This document shows positions 45,831-53,411 of a DNA stretch of 64,000 nt, piece after piece (the stretch's first letter is position 1; every line of letters starts with the position of its first letter). This DNA is from Bacteroidales bacterium. Its GTDB lineage: Bacteria; Bacteroidota; Bacteroidia; Bacteroidales; UBA10428. Below the pieces are notes generated by a model. That model was not told the DNA's origin. It saw nothing but the letters and a program-made list of their open reading frames with translations, and did no database searches. The translations under genes were made by a program, and so were the position numbers. Where the stretch lies: positions 62,001-126,000 of the forward strand of contig JAFGOZ010000699.1 of assembly GCA_016926235.1 (NCBI GenBank). Reading direction: 5' to 3'.

Positions 45831-46811
45831 ATGCCACGTACAAATTTTAAAGAATTACTTGACGCAGGTTGTCATTTTGGACACCTCAAAAGGAAATGGA
45901 ATCCTCATATGGCTCCTTACATATTTATGGAGCGTAATGGTATCCACATCATTGATCTGCAAAAAACTGCTGTAAAAATCGAAGACGCATGCAATGCAGT
46001 AAAACAAATTGCCAAATCAGGAAGAAAAATCCTGTTTGTTGCAACAAAAAAGCAAGCAAAAGAAATAGTCGCAGAACGGGTGAAAAAAACCGGAATGCCA
46101 TTCGTAACTGAAAGATGGCCGGGCGGCATGCTTACAAACTTCCCAACTATACGTAAAGCGGTGAAAAAGATGACATCTATTGACAAGCTTATGTCATCAG
46201 AAAGTACTTTTGCCAGTCTTTCGAAAAGGGAAAAACTACAAATTACACGTCAAAGGGCTAAACTAGAAAAGAACCTTGGAAGTATATCTGAGATGACCCG
46301 TCTTCCGGCTGCCATGTTCGTAGTTGATATTTCAAAAGAAAATATCGCTGTAAGAGAAGCTAAAAGACTGAATATTCCTGTATTCGGAATTGTTGACACC
46401 AACTCAGATCCTAACCTGATTGAATTCCCAATTCCTGCTAATGACGATGCTTCCAAGTCAATCTCCCTGATCGTAGACCTTATTTCTACAGCTATCGAAG
46501 AAGGTCTGAATGAAAGAAAACTTGAGAAAGACAAAGAATCATCTGATAAGGACAAGGAAAAGAAAGGAAAATCTGATCAAGCAAAAGAAACTAAGGGTAG
46601 TAAAGAGACAAGAGAGAAAAAAGAAAAGAAAGAGCTGGAAGAGGACAACGATAAAGATGACAAAAAAGAGGAAAAAAAGCCTGTAGCTAAGAAAGCTCCT
46701 GCTAAAAAAGCCCCTGCTAAAAAAGACAGCGAGAAGAAAGCAGAAAAGAAAGACAAAGAAGATAAACCAACTGCAAAAAAAGCACAGAAGGATGAATCTT
46801 CAGATGAATAA
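45831..46811 (+). CDS. rpsB: 30S ribosomal protein S2 with long Lys/Glu-rich tail
   Basis: 326 residues. The S2 core (1-225) has LLDAGCHFGHLKRKWNPHM, ATKKQAKEIVAERV, ERWPGGMLTNF and FGIVDTNSDPNLIEFPIPAND. The last 100 residues (from about 46515) are low-complexity Lys/Glu/Asp/Ala with KKAPAKKAP repeats. Bacteroidota S2 proteins often carry such tails, but this one is long. It is followed by tsf after 40 nt. Confidence 0.97.
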   Translation: MPRTNFKELLDAGCHFGHLKRKWNPHMAPYIFMERNGIHIIDLQKTAVKIEDACNAVKQIAKSGRKILFVATKKQAKEIVAERVKKTGMPFVTERWPGGMLTNFPTIRKAVKKMTSIDKLMSSESTFASLSKREKLQITRQRAKLEKNLGSISEMTRLPAAMFVVDISKENIAVREAKRLNIPVFGIVDTNSDPNLIEFPIPANDDASKSISLIVDLISTAIEEGLNERKLEKDKESSDKDKEKKGKSDQAKETKGSKETREKKEKKELEEDNDKDDKKEEKKPVAKKAPAKKAPAKKDSEKKAEKKDKEDKPTAKKAQKDESSDE

Positions 46812-46851
46812 AACTTGAATTAATTATAGTAAATAATAAAAAATAACTAAT

Positions 46852-47682
46852 ATGGCTCAAATATCTGCAGCAGACGTAAGTAAGCTAAGAAAAACAACAG
46901 GCGCAGGAATGATGGACTGCAAAAAAGCGCTTGAAGAAGCCAATGGCGATTTTGAACAAGCTGTTGAAATAATAAGAAAAAAAGGACAAGCTATTGCAAA
47001 CAAAAGAGCCGACAGGGAAGCCGGTGAAGGTGCTGTTTTAGCAGGCCTTTCTGCTGATAAAAAACGCGGAGCAATTGTAGTATTGAATTGCGAAACCGAC
47101 TTTGTTGCTAAAAATGAAGATTTTGTCGCATTTACAAGAAGTCTTCTTAACCTGGCAATAGAGAAAAATCCTGCAAATCTGGATGCCCTTTTATCACTCG
47201 ATATAAATGGCAGAAAAGTTTCAGATGAAATCACCGATAAAATTGGTGTTATTGGAGAAAAACTGGAGCTGTCATACTACGAAACAATTGCCGCCGAAAG
47301 TGTTATTTGTTACATCCATCCGGGAAACCAGCTGGCCACCCTGGTAGGTTTCAATAAAGCAGGAATTGCCGAACAGGTTGCCAAAGACGTAGCCATGCAA
47401 GTTGCAGCAATGAGCCCTGTTGCAGTTGATAAAACAGATGTATCAGATGAGATGATTGAAAAAGAAAAAGAGATTGGAAGGGAACAAGCTAGACAGGAAG
47501 GAAAACCTGAAAATATGCTGGATAAAATTGCTGAAGGTAAACTTCAAAAATTCTTTAAAGAAAGTACTTTACTGAACCAGGAGTTTATTAAGGACGGTAA
47601 AATAACCGTAAAACAATATCTGCAACAAAACGACAAAGACCTAACGGTAACAGGTTTTAAACGATTCTCATTAAAGAACTAA
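46852..47682 (+). CDS. tsf: translation elongation factor Ts
   Basis: 276 residues, full length. The N-terminal motif is KLRKTTGAGMMDCKKALEEA and the core has CETDFVAKNEDF. EF-Ts exchanges GDP on EF-Tu. It ends before a strong terminator. Confidence 0.97.
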   Translation: MAQISAADVSKLRKTTGAGMMDCKKALEEANGDFEQAVEIIRKKGQAIANKRADREAGEGAVLAGLSADKKRGAIVVLNCETDFVAKNEDFVAFTRSLLNLAIEKNPANLDALLSLDINGRKVSDEITDKIGVIGEKLELSYYETIAAESVICYIHPGNQLATLVGFNKAGIAEQVAKDVAMQVAAMSPVAVDKTDVSDEMIEKEKEIGREQARQEGKPENMLDKIAEGKLQKFFKESTLLNQEFIKDGKITVKQYLQQNDKDLTVTGFKRFSLKN

Positions 47683-47691
47683 ATAATTCGG

Positions 47692-47727
47692 AAAAAAGAG
47701 GGTTTATCAACCCTCTTTTTTTATTTT
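47692..47727 (+). terminator. terminator after tsf
   Basis: A 13-bp stem (47692-47704 with 47709-47721), loop TATC, then T residues. Confidence 0.9.
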
Positions 47728-47749
47728 TACTCTCTTCAAACAAAATAGG

Positions 47750-48454
47750 ATGAAATATAAAAGAATATTACTTAAACTCAGTGGCGAAGCCCTTATGGGA
47801 AGCCAGCAATATGGTATTGATAGTATCCGTTTAAATGAATATGCTGAACAAATTAAAGAAATTCATGACTTGGGAGTTGAAATAGGTATTGTGATTGGAG
47901 GCGGTAATATCTTCAGGGGTTTGACAGGTACAAAAAGCGGATTTGACAGAGTGAAAGGTGACCATATGGGTATGCTGGCGACAGTAATTAATGGTCTGGC
48001 AATACAATCGGCACTTGAGAATACAGGCACCCCCGTAAGGTTGTTTACTGCGATTCCGATGGAGCCTGTTGCCGAAAGATACAGTCAAAAAGGTTGTGAG
48101 GATGCACTCAAGAATAAATCTGTTGCCATTTTTACATTTGGTACCGGTAATCCTTTTTTTACAACAGATACTGCCTCCGCACTGAGAGGAGTGGAAATAA
48201 AAGCTGATGCCCTGTTAAAAGGTACGCGTGTTGATGGTGTTTACACTGCCGATCCGGAAAAAGACCCTACAGCAAAAAAATTCGAAACCATCACGTTTGA
48301 TGATGTAATCGCCAAAGGACTTAAAGTAATGGACCTCACTGCATTTGCTATGTGCAAAGAAAACATGCTTCCTGTCATTGTTTTTGATATGAATAAAAAG
48401 GGTAACCTTAAAAAAATTATACTAGGAGAAAAATGCGGAACAGTAGTTTCCTAA
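47750..48454 (+). CDS. pyrH: uridylate (UMP) kinase
   Basis: 234 residues. Bacterial amino-acid-kinase-fold UMP kinase: RILLKLSGEALMG, VIGGGNIFRGLTG, DHMGMLATVINGLAIQSALE, GTGNPFFTTDTASALR and VDGVYTADPEKDPTAK. It converts UMP to UDP in pyrimidine synthesis. It lies downstream of tsf but beyond a terminator. Confidence 0.96.
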   Translation: MKYKRILLKLSGEALMGSQQYGIDSIRLNEYAEQIKEIHDLGVEIGIVIGGGNIFRGLTGTKSGFDRVKGDHMGMLATVINGLAIQSALENTGTPVRLFTAIPMEPVAERYSQKGCEDALKNKSVAIFTFGTGNPFFTTDTASALRGVEIKADALLKGTRVDGVYTADPEKDPTAKKFETITFDDVIAKGLKVMDLTAFAMCKENMLPVIVFDMNKKGNLKKIILGEKCGTVVS

Positions 48455-48870
48455 TGATATGTTATTTATAGTATTGGCTTATCTCCCGTTTTACTTTTCC
48501 TGCTTTCCGACGCAGGTATTGTTTAATATTTCGTTGTTTTAAACTGCTTGCGACGGCTTTAATTCAGCCCTAAATATTCTAACATACTGCTGTCCCTGCG
48601 GGACTTACCTTATTTTATCAAACGATATCCGGAGGAGCGACACCAATTTTAACAGCATAACAAATATTTAACATCGTTTTTCCAGCTATTCCAACCAGAT
48701 AATATGCAATAAATCAGAATACATCTTTATCAGCCTCATCCTTTCATTCAAATACGATTCCAAACATTTGGTGTAAATCGTGTAATTCGTGGACAACATT
48801 GTAGCCTGAATATTTTTATTTCTCGCAGCATTTTTATAATTTGGTAATAAATTCCTCAAAATTAGATATT
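48455..48870. other. 416-nt intergenic region, no gene seen
   Basis: I see no supported frame. It includes CTGTCCCTGCGGGACTTAC (GTCCC/GGGAC, near 48591) and GTGTAAATCGTGTAATTCGTGG (near 48772, quoted in pieces). Such stretches look like dispersed intergenic repeats of Bacteroidota genomes; this is from memory, not shown here. Confidence 0.3.
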
Positions 48871-50742
48871 ATGAACCCTAATATTTTGAAAACCCTGGTA
48901 ATATTCTTGTTTTGTTCATTCATTTTAAACACTTCATTATATTCACAAGAAGGCTTTGATAATAAAACACGTGCGGTATATATTCTTGATATCGCCAAGT
49001 ATGTTACATATGATGATGCCATTCAGTACCAGGCTGATTTTAAAATAGCTGTCCTCGATAAAGACCAGGATTTCTTTTTCGAATTAAGCGATATGGCAAA
49101 AACCCGTAAGTTTATTCAGGAGAAACCAATCAAGGTTATGCGGTTCAGGGAAATTGAAGATATTGAAAAATGTCATATTCTATATGTAAATAATGAAGAT
49201 GGTTACGATATCAAGAAAGTCTTAAAAGCTACACAAGGGAACAATACACTGGTAATTTCAGAAGGTTACAAATTTCATGAAGCCATGTTTAATTTTGTAA
49301 CGGTAGACGGGAAACCAAAATTTGAAATTAATGAAGAATTATTAAAAGAAGAAAAACTATCCGTGAGCTCAGGCCTTCTAGCCATGTCAATAAAAACCCG
49401 CGAAGACTGGCAAAATGTGGCAAAAGAAACCGAAATTGAATTAGATCAGGAAAAAGAAATTACAGCTGCACAAAAAGTACTGATTGAACAACAACAACAA
49501 CAAATTGCTGAGCAGGAAAAGAAAATACAGGAACAACTTGCCAAACTCGCCAAACTCAATGAAGAAATTATACTAAAGCAGAAAACATTAGAAGCAAAGT
49601 CAGCACAATTAAGAAAACAACTGGTTCAAATAACCGAACAAAAACAAACTCTTGATGAACAATCCAAATCAATCGCTTCAAAAGAAACACAGATAAAAGA
49701 AAAAGAAGCCGATCTGGAAGTAAAAAACAAAGAAATAGCAAAGAAGGAATCCCTTATAAAACAACAAGATACAAAAATTGCAGCCCAGCTTAAAGAGATT
49801 GAAAAGCAGAAGCTGGTAATGTATTTCTTTATCATCGTGCTCATTATGGTAAGCGGTTTGGGTTATTTTATTTACCGGAGCTACCGGATTAAGAAAAAAG
49901 CCAATATTGCCCTGGAAGAGAAAAACAAGATTATACAGGAACAAAAAGAACTGGCTGAAAGCCAGCGCGACCAGATCGCATACCAGAAAAAGCACATTAC
50001 GGACAGTATCCAGTATGCAAAACGAATACAAACAGCTTTACTTCCTTCATTAGAATTATTCAGCGATGAGATTGACCACTTTGTACTCTTTAAACCACGT
50101 GATATTGTAAGTGGTGACTTTTATTGGGTCACCAAACAAAACAATACACAGGTAATAATTGCTGCCGATTGCACAGGCCATGGTGTACCTGGTGCTTTTA
50201 TGAGCATGCTGGGCGTGAGCCTTCTCAATGAAATTGTAATAAATAAGAAAGTGACCCAACCAAATGAAATATTAAATCGGTTACGCACCAAAATAATTGA
50301 ATCGTTAAAACAAACCACAGGAGCAGCGGAGGGTGTTAAGGACGGTATGGATATAACCATTTGCACCATCGACTATTCAACCAATTTGATGGAATTTGCA
50401 GGGGCGCACAATCCGTTATATTTTATACGTGATAACGAACTGAGTGAAATTAAAGGGGATAAAATGCCTGTGGCTATATATGACAAACTCGATCCTTTCC
50501 AGATACATTCCATGGAGCTTAAGAAAGGTGATACTTTTTATATATTTTCCGATGGCTTTGTAGACCAGTTTGGCGGACCGCAGCAAAAGAAATTCCTGAG
50601 CAAGAATTTCAAAAACGTATTGCTTGAAATACAGCATCTGGACATGATCGAACAAGGCAAAAAGCTCGATACAGTATTTGAAGAATGGAAAAAAGAAGTA
50701 GACCAGATTGATGATGTTACGGTGATTGGAATAAGGTATTAA
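48871..50742 (+). CDS. YfiR-like sensor / coiled-coil / SpoIIE (PP2C) phosphatase fusion
   Basis: 623 residues from ATG 48871 (MNPNILKTLVIFLF). Signal peptide 1-26. A periplasmic YfiR/DUF4154-like domain follows (about 27-170: TRAVYILDIAKYVTYDD, NNTLVISEGYKF). A long Gln/Lys/Glu coiled coil (about 180-318) leads to one TM helix (about 321-340) and a second coil. The cytoplasmic SpoIIE phosphatase (about 385-623) has DSIQYAKRIQTALLP, PRDIVSGDFYWV, AADCTGHGVPGAFMSMLG and FSDGFVDQFGG, so the metal-binding Asp residues are present. It probably dephosphorylates a Ser/Thr-phosphoprotein in response to an envelope signal. Confidence 0.88.
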   Translation: MNPNILKTLVIFLFCSFILNTSLYSQEGFDNKTRAVYILDIAKYVTYDDAIQYQADFKIAVLDKDQDFFFELSDMAKTRKFIQEKPIKVMRFREIEDIEKCHILYVNNEDGYDIKKVLKATQGNNTLVISEGYKFHEAMFNFVTVDGKPKFEINEELLKEEKLSVSSGLLAMSIKTREDWQNVAKETEIELDQEKEITAAQKVLIEQQQQQIAEQEKKIQEQLAKLAKLNEEIILKQKTLEAKSAQLRKQLVQITEQKQTLDEQSKSIASKETQIKEKEADLEVKNKEIAKKESLIKQQDTKIAAQLKEIEKQKLVMYFFIIVLIMVSGLGYFIYRSYRIKKKANIALEEKNKIIQEQKELAESQRDQIAYQKKHITDSIQYAKRIQTALLPSLELFSDEIDHFVLFKPRDIVSGDFYWVTKQNNTQVIIAADCTGHGVPGAFMSMLGVSLLNEIVINKKVTQPNEILNRLRTKIIESLKQTTGAAEGVKDGMDITICTIDYSTNLMEFAGAHNPLYFIRDNELSEIKGDKMPVAIYDKLDPFQIHSMELKKGDTFYIFSDGFVDQFGGPQQKKFLSKNFKNVLLEIQHLDMIEQGKKLDTVFEEWKKEVDQIDDVTVIGIRY

Positions 50743-50966
50743 GCAAGAATACGAGAATAGGAGAAGATGAGAAAATGTGAGGCTTTCAGTTTAGTCAGGT
50801 ACATTTTTGGATTGGCTCAACAATTACCTACCTGCCATTTTTACTAATTATCAACAGGAACTGATTGTTGATTTCTTATAGCTGATAGATGAATGCTGAT
50901 AGCTGACAGCTAATAACTGACAGCTTAATACCAAGTACTTTTTTTCTAATAGTGTTCCCGGAAAAA

Positions 50967-51191
50967 CTAGTTACAAACCCACTTAGTAGTCATATCGCCT
51001 ACAGTTACAGGCTCTTTGCTTTCGATGTCATCCAATTCTGAATCACAATACTCAGCTTCCTTTGCTCTGCTTGTTTCTACACCATTCTCATAAGTGACTT
51101 CAGCACATACTTTACACTCTTCTTTTTCACAGGATGAGAAGAAAAAAGTGAGGCCTGTGAAGGCTACGGCTATGATTATGATTTTTTTCAT
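50967..51191 (-). CDS. small lipoprotein
   Basis: 74 residues. The lipobox is LTFFFSSC with Cys at about 21, after a 17-residue hydrophobic stretch. The mature part is acidic and has four more Cys residues (ECKVCAE, EYCDSE, WVCN), which could form two disulfides. No family is recognised. It lies downstream of the lasso-like precursor on the same strand, with a 121-nt AT-rich gap. Confidence 0.65.
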   Translation of the reverse strand: MKKIIIIAVAFTGLTFFFSSCEKEECKVCAEVTYENGVETSRAKEAEYCDSELDDIESKEPVTVGDMTTKWVCN

Positions 51192-51312
51192 GATAGATTG
51201 TTTTACTTAAAAATAGTAAAAAAAAATAATAAATTCTAGAATTACTCTCAATTTTAAGAATAGTATTTAATTTTTAGCTAATAATTAATATTATCAGCTA
51301 TAGTAATCTTAA

Positions 51313-51447
51313 TCACGAGTAAATTGTCCCATCATCGGGATTATTACCAGCTTGTGTAAATCCATCTGTATAACTTAGATTTAGACATTGAATTGAAGGT
51401 CTATCCCATTTCTTTTTATTAACTTTATCTTCGATCAATCCCATCAT
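51313..51447 (-). CDS. lasso-like RiPP precursor peptide
   Basis: 44 residues, read directly from the minus strand (ATG 51447, TGA ending at 51313). The leader-like part has KKKWDRPSIQCLNLSYTDG, matching the common lasso leader pattern W/Y-x-x-P...L....T-x-G, with Thr at -2 if cleavage is before Gly29. The candidate core is then GFTQAGNNPDDGTIYS. The acidic residues are at positions 10 and 11 of this core, outside the usual 7-9 ring; cleavage before Ala33 would give an A1-D7 ring but only a 12-residue core. It has its own TAAATTTG element and lies 57 nt downstream of a cyclase-type gene. The C-terminal Ser recalls paeninodin-type peptides that are phosphorylated by HprK-like kinases. Confidence 0.7.
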   Translation of the reverse strand: MMGLIEDKVNKKKWDRPSIQCLNLSYTDGFTQAGNNPDDGTIYS

Positions 51448-51464
51448 TTAATCAATTTATATAG

Positions 51465-51472
51465 CAAATTTA
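51465..51472 (-). promoter_or_regulatory. -7 promoter element of the precursor gene
   Basis: The plus-strand sequence CAAATTTA is TAAATTTG on the minus strand, a TAnnTTTG match ending 17 nt before the ATG of the 44-residue peptide. A private promoter lets the precursor be made in excess over the cyclase. Confidence 0.5.
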
Positions 51473-51504
51473 TACATAAAATTATAATATATAACACTTT
51501 ATTA

Positions 51505-53343
51505 TTAATTATGTTCAATTTCTTCAATAAACAAACCTACCTGTATCCCATTTAGAATATTTCTAATGATTATTCTATTCGACAAATGAGACCGATTTGT
51601 TTTTACAAAGTTAATCATTTTTTCCATTTTTTGTATATTGATAAATCGATTAACCAGATCTGACTTCATTATTCTATTGAGAGTTCCATTTACCTCATCT
51701 ATTGAATTGATTATCCTTGATTCAATATCAGCTGTTTGTAACCCTTTATATTTATTATTTAAGACTTCCTCAGGAAGATTTGATTGTATTGTTTTATATA
51801 TTAAACCTTTCCCCTGCCCTTTATTAATTAACAAATCAATAGGCGCTTTATAACAAAGTTCAACTAATTTTCTATCAGCTGTAGGATCACTAACCTCCAT
51901 ATTGTAAAAGTCCCCTAGCTCACTCCAAATATTTGGAGTATGAAACCGATAACTTAACAATTTATATCTTAGTTCGTCAATATCTAAAAATTTTCTTATA
52001 TTATTATATACATAGCTAGACTGGTTTTTAAGATACTTTGATCCCAAAATTTCATCAATAGGGCTATAAGGATTAATGTAATTCCGCTTTAAAAACAAGT
52101 CCCTAATTAATAAATATTCCTTCTTAAGAAGAATGTAGAAGAATTTATAAATCTCATTTGGAAGTAGATTTTTTAAGTCTTTAAATCTTAAAAGATCAAT
52201 GTTTTTTTTCGATGGAAAAGATATAGAACCGTTTCCAAATTGACCGTTCAACATTAGGTCAATACTATCTTCTGATGCTTTTTTAAAAATACTATTTAGC
52301 CAATAATAATTTGATGCAACTTTGTGGGGTTGGGCATGTATTGAAATTAACGAATATAACCCTTGAATAGGAGTGATAACATGTGAATTAATTAATATAT
52401 GAGGCAAAAGTTTGTATTGTTGAGCAACCAATTCTGATATTATTCCTTCATTTTCAAGTCTCTTAATATTCTTACAAGCATTATTATTGAATAATGGAAC
52501 AGAGGTATATGAAGACACTTTAATATTATTATTTATCTGTTTTGATAAAAAGTACGCTACAGTTGAAGAATCAAACCCACTACTTAGCGAAATTCCTATT
52601 CTTCTATGATTTTTCAAACGATGATGTATAGATTTGTCAAACGTTTCAAAAAAATGTTCATTATATTCTTTAATATCTTTATATTTAGTCCTATCAATAT
52701 CTTCAAATGACCAATACTGAGTATAATAAGACTTGTTATTGTTAAAATGAAAATAATGTGCCGCTGGTAATTTATAAACATTTGAATATGCCGTATCACT
52801 CCCAATTTGTGTTCTGGATGTTAGGATATTAACAATATATCTTTCATTGACTTCTTTAGATACATTTGAAATTTCAATGATAGATTTCAGACTATTTGAA
52901 AATGTAATTGAATTATTATCTTCACAATAATATAAACTTCTAGAGCCATTACAATCATTAATAATTATGATTTCATCACTCTCATTATTCATTATTATCC
53001 CTAAATATTCACCATAAATTAAATGAAATCCCTTAAAAGCATATTTAATATACACTTCTTTGAATAATTCTGCGTCAGAATTAATTAATTTATTGTTAAA
53101 TAAAGAAATTAATTCATTATAGTTATATATGGTTCCAAAAAAGTAAACATCAAATTTGTTTTTATCATCTGAATTAGAAATATATGCATTACCTGGTTCT
53201 ATAAGTAATAATAATTTTCTCTTGTTAATTGCTATGAATTTCCTACCTTTGTATAAGGTTTCAACCTTTTTATGGATTGTTTTTACCTTATCGTCAATAA
53301 ACTTTGTAGATTTCTTTTTATATATTGCTAAAATTAAACCCAT
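51505..53343 (-). CDS. asparagine synthetase-type lasso cyclase
   Basis: 612 residues. The N-terminal glutaminase-like half lacks the catalytic Cys2 (MGLILAIY), so it probably cannot use glutamine. The synthetase half has the ATP-pyrophosphatase loop LSSGFDSS (about 253-260), SDPTADRKLVELC and NKYKGLQTADIESR near the C-terminus, blocks seen in lasso macrolactam synthetases. It should adenylate an Asp/Glu side chain and close the peptide ring. The sequence is strikingly AT-rich and Asn/Ile/Lys-rich compared with neighbours, suggesting transfer. The precursor lies downstream; no B1 or B2 gene is adjacent. Confidence 0.82.
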   Translation of the reverse strand: MGLILAIYKKKSTKFIDDKVKTIHKKVETLYKGRKFIAINKRKLLLLIEPGNAYISNSDDKNKFDVYFFGTIYNYNELISLFNNKLINSDAELFKEVYIKYAFKGFHLIYGEYLGIIMNNESDEIIIINDCNGSRSLYYCEDNNSITFSNSLKSIIEISNVSKEVNERYIVNILTSRTQIGSDTAYSNVYKLPAAHYFHFNNNKSYYTQYWSFEDIDRTKYKDIKEYNEHFFETFDKSIHHRLKNHRRIGISLSSGFDSSTVAYFLSKQINNNIKVSSYTSVPLFNNNACKNIKRLENEGIISELVAQQYKLLPHILINSHVITPIQGLYSLISIHAQPHKVASNYYWLNSIFKKASEDSIDLMLNGQFGNGSISFPSKKNIDLLRFKDLKNLLPNEIYKFFYILLKKEYLLIRDLFLKRNYINPYSPIDEILGSKYLKNQSSYVYNNIRKFLDIDELRYKLLSYRFHTPNIWSELGDFYNMEVSDPTADRKLVELCYKAPIDLLINKGQGKGLIYKTIQSNLPEEVLNNKYKGLQTADIESRIINSIDEVNGTLNRIMKSDLVNRFINIQKMEKMINFVKTNRSHLSNRIIIRNILNGIQVGLFIEEIEHN

Positions 53344-53371
53344 TTTTACGAAATTACGTAAAATCTTATAA

Positions 53372-53379
53372 TAATTTTG
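53372..53379 (+). promoter_or_regulatory. -7 promoter element upstream of the SprB-repeat gene
   Basis: TAATTTTG fits TAnnTTTG and ends 32 nt before ATG 53412. No clear TTG was found at the expected upstream distance. Confidence 0.4.
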
Positions 53380-53411
53380 TAACTTAAAGTGAAATCTAAT
53401 TTAAATCAGTT

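Noticed and set aside
51275..51300. AT-rich inverted repeat after the precursor, considered as a terminator
   Set aside because: No T run follows on the minus strand and there is one internal mismatch; it could be structure by composition alone.
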